In this document: positions 4,371 through 5,544 of the stretch, in pieces
Layout: each line of letters opens with the position of its first letter
Numbering within the stretch: position 1 is the first letter of the stretch
Assembly: GCA_910588175.1 (NCBI GenBank)
Contig: CAJUQQ010000096.1
Location: forward strand, 1 to 5,544
Direction: 5' to 3'
DNA: 5,544 nt
Source of the DNA: an uncultured Oscillibacter sp.
GTDB lineage: Bacteria; Bacillota; Clostridia; Oscillospirales; Oscillospiraceae
Translations under genes and position numbers: made by a program
Notes under the pieces: generated by a model
What the model was told of the DNA's origin: nothing
Seen by the model: only the letters and a program-made list of their open reading frames with translations
Database searches by the model: none

Positions 4371-5426
4371 TTACTCCGGGAAGGTCAGCATGACCTTGCG
4401 GGACAGCTCCTTGTTCTGGGCCATCTTCATGGCCTCGGCCAGATCATCGAACTTGTAGTAGTGAGAGACCAGGGCCTTGAAGTCATAGGTATCCTTGATC
4501 TTGCTCATGAAGCGGATGGTGCGGGGGAACCAGTTGGTAGTACCGCCAGAACCCGCGATGTGCAGGGTCTTCCAGATGGTCTTGCCGATCTCCACGGGGA
4601 CCTTCCGGCCAATGGAGTGGCCCACCACGCCCACGCGGGCGCTGTGCCCGGCGATGTCAAACAGGGAGGCAATGCCGATATCGTTGCCGGAGCACTCGAT
4701 GACCACGGAGGCGCCCCGTCCGTTGGTCAGCTTCTTGATCTGCTCCTCCACGTCCCCGGCGGTGGGATCCACGGTATAGGTGGCGCCGTATTTCATGGCG
4801 TTCTCCCGCCGGGCGGCCACGGGGTCCACTACGATGACCGTGGCGCCGGAGGTGGCGCAGACCATGGAGGCCGAGCAGCCGATGGGGCCGCCGCCGATAA
4901 TCACGCAGTCGTCGGAGGCGTCGGGGTCGCACTTGTTGCCCCAGACTCCCCAATAGCCCACGTTGAAGTTCTCAACGAAGATGCCCATTTCGTCGTTCCA
5001 GTCCTCGGGGATGACGTGGGTATAGGCTTCCTCCAGAATCATGTACTCGCCGAAGCCTCCCGGAGAGTCGGGCCGGAAGCCCACTTCCCGCATGTTCAGG
5101 CAGGCGGAGGACATCTTTCCGTCCTTGCAGTTGGCGCACTGGTGGCAGGGCAGGACACAGTCGCCCACGACCTTGTCGCCCACCTTGATGGAGGTCACGT
5201 CCTCGCCGATCTCGGTGACGCGGCCCACCCACTCATGGCCGGGTGTGTAGGGGCCCAGGTCATAGCGGCCCTCGGCGGACTTGCCCTCGAAGCACTCCAC
5301 GTCGGACTGGCAGATACCGCAGGCGATCAGCTTGATGAGGACCTGATCCCGGCGCAGGGCGGGGAGCTCCACTTCCTCAATGCGGAGGTCAAAGGGACCG
5401 TGCATAAAAGCCTGTTTGCATTTCAT
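4371..5426 (-). CDS. Zinc-dependent medium-chain alcohol/polyol dehydrogenase
   Basis: A 351-residue cytoplasmic MDR enzyme, the normal length for sorbitol/threonine-dehydrogenase-like members. The N-terminal GroES-like domain has catalytic zinc ligands C39 (in GICQSD), H64 and E65 (in TPGHEWVG) and a likely E152. The structural zinc lobe is complete with C94, C97, C100 and C108. The Rossmann fold carries GGGPIG at 178-183, and an acidic D201 ends the second strand (VIVVD), which favours NAD+ over NADP+. It should oxidise a secondary alcohol of a polyol or sugar acid to a ketone, or reduce the reverse substrate. The start ATG at 5426 follows AAGGAGA by seven bases. It lies upstream of the epimerase, separated by 217 bases with a terminator-like hairpin, so it may be a separate unit or the first gene of a regulated operon. 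L-iditol, galactitol-1-phosphate and threonine dehydrogenases are close alternatives that cannot be separated here. Confidence 0.9.
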   Translation of the reverse strand: MKCKQAFMHGPFDLRIEEVELPALRRDQVLIKLIACGICQSDVECFEGKSAEGRYDLGPYTPGHEWVGRVTEIGEDVTSIKVGDKVVGDCVLPCHQCANCKDGKMSSACLNMREVGFRPDSPGGFGEYMILEEAYTHVIPEDWNDEMGIFVENFNVGYWGVWGNKCDPDASDDCVIIGGGPIGCSASMVCATSGATVIVVDPVAARRENAMKYGATYTVDPTAGDVEEQIKKLTNGRGASVVIECSGNDIGIASLFDIAGHSARVGVVGHSIGRKVPVEIGKTIWKTLHIAGSGGTTNWFPRTIRFMSKIKDTYDFKALVSHYYKFDDLAEAMKMAQNKELSRKVMLTFPE

Positions 5427-5544
5427 AGTGATGTCTCCTTTTCATTTTTTAGGGGCCGGGGGACGGACCATTCCCCGTGTGCCCAAGGTTCTTAGAGCAA
5501 CTCTCAAAATAAACAATAACCAGCGTGGCGAAACCAGGCAAGAC
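5427..5544 (-). other. Upstream region of the dehydrogenase gene
   Basis: The 118 bases before the dehydrogenase start hold its ribosome site (AAGGAGA at about 5440-5434), a short GC-rich hairpin GGGGA/TCCCC ending in a C-run, and a small inverted repeat AGAG-CAA-CTCT (plus strand 5494-5504). I see no convincing -35/-10 pair and no coding frame. The promoter probably lies here or beyond the right edge. Confidence 0.4.

Noticed and set aside
4461..5495. 344-codon plus-strand open frame opposite the dehydrogenase
   Set aside because: Antisense shadow of a GC-rich gene with intact zinc and NAD motifs; its translation is G/A/H/D-biased and matches no family I know.
1..5544. tRNA, rRNA or CRISPR array
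   Set aside because: No cloverleaf, ribosomal sequence or regularly spaced repeats found on either strand by eye.

Overview
The window reads as chromosomal DNA from a moderately GC-rich anaerobic Firmicute, probably a gut clostridium of the Oscillospiraceae/Ruminococcaceae type. This is inferred from strong GGAGG-type ribosome sites, third codon positions rich in G/C, a transketolase split into two genes, and the gene content; the sequence does not fix the taxon. Every gene I accept lies on the minus strand, so transcription runs from the right edge to the left.

In transcription order: a zinc-dependent medium-chain dehydrogenase (5426-4371); a 217-base intergenic stretch holding a perfect hairpin, a short gene-like remnant, a palindrome and a terminator-like hairpin; a sugar epimerase/isomerase of the tagatose/psicose 3-epimerase family (4153-3335); an IS110-family insertion sequence (about 3333-1603); a 41-residue one-helix membrane protein (1599-1474); a TauE/SafE-type exporter (1461-727); and the N-terminal subunit of a split transketolase (697 to beyond the left edge). 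Without the IS, the epimerase stop codon would lie only 6 bases before the small protein's start. Epimerase, small protein, exporter and transketolase therefore look like one catabolic operon that the IS has interrupted. A dehydrogenase, a ketose epimerase, a two-subunit transketolase and an anion exporter suggest breakdown of an unusual sugar or sulfosugar; the substrate cannot be read from the sequence.

The most interesting part is the IS. Its transposase has the RuvC-like DEDD domain and the Tnp_20 serine domain of IS110 enzymes, and about 350 noncoding bases lie upstream of it, where the IS110 group encodes its bridge RNA. Several independent lines agree. Both ends share the trinucleotide CTC. 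Joining the ends at this core gives TTGACT-17 bp-TATAAT, a promoter absent from the integrated form. The transcript would open with a stem-loop, followed by a probable target-binding loop. One side of that loop matches the left target flank in 11 of 12 bases, ending exactly at the CT core. The other side holds CGGAG, the complement of CTCCG on the other side of the core. The layout is that of the IS621 bridge RNA, but the noncoding end is longer and the guides differ. The donor-binding loop is only tentatively placed.
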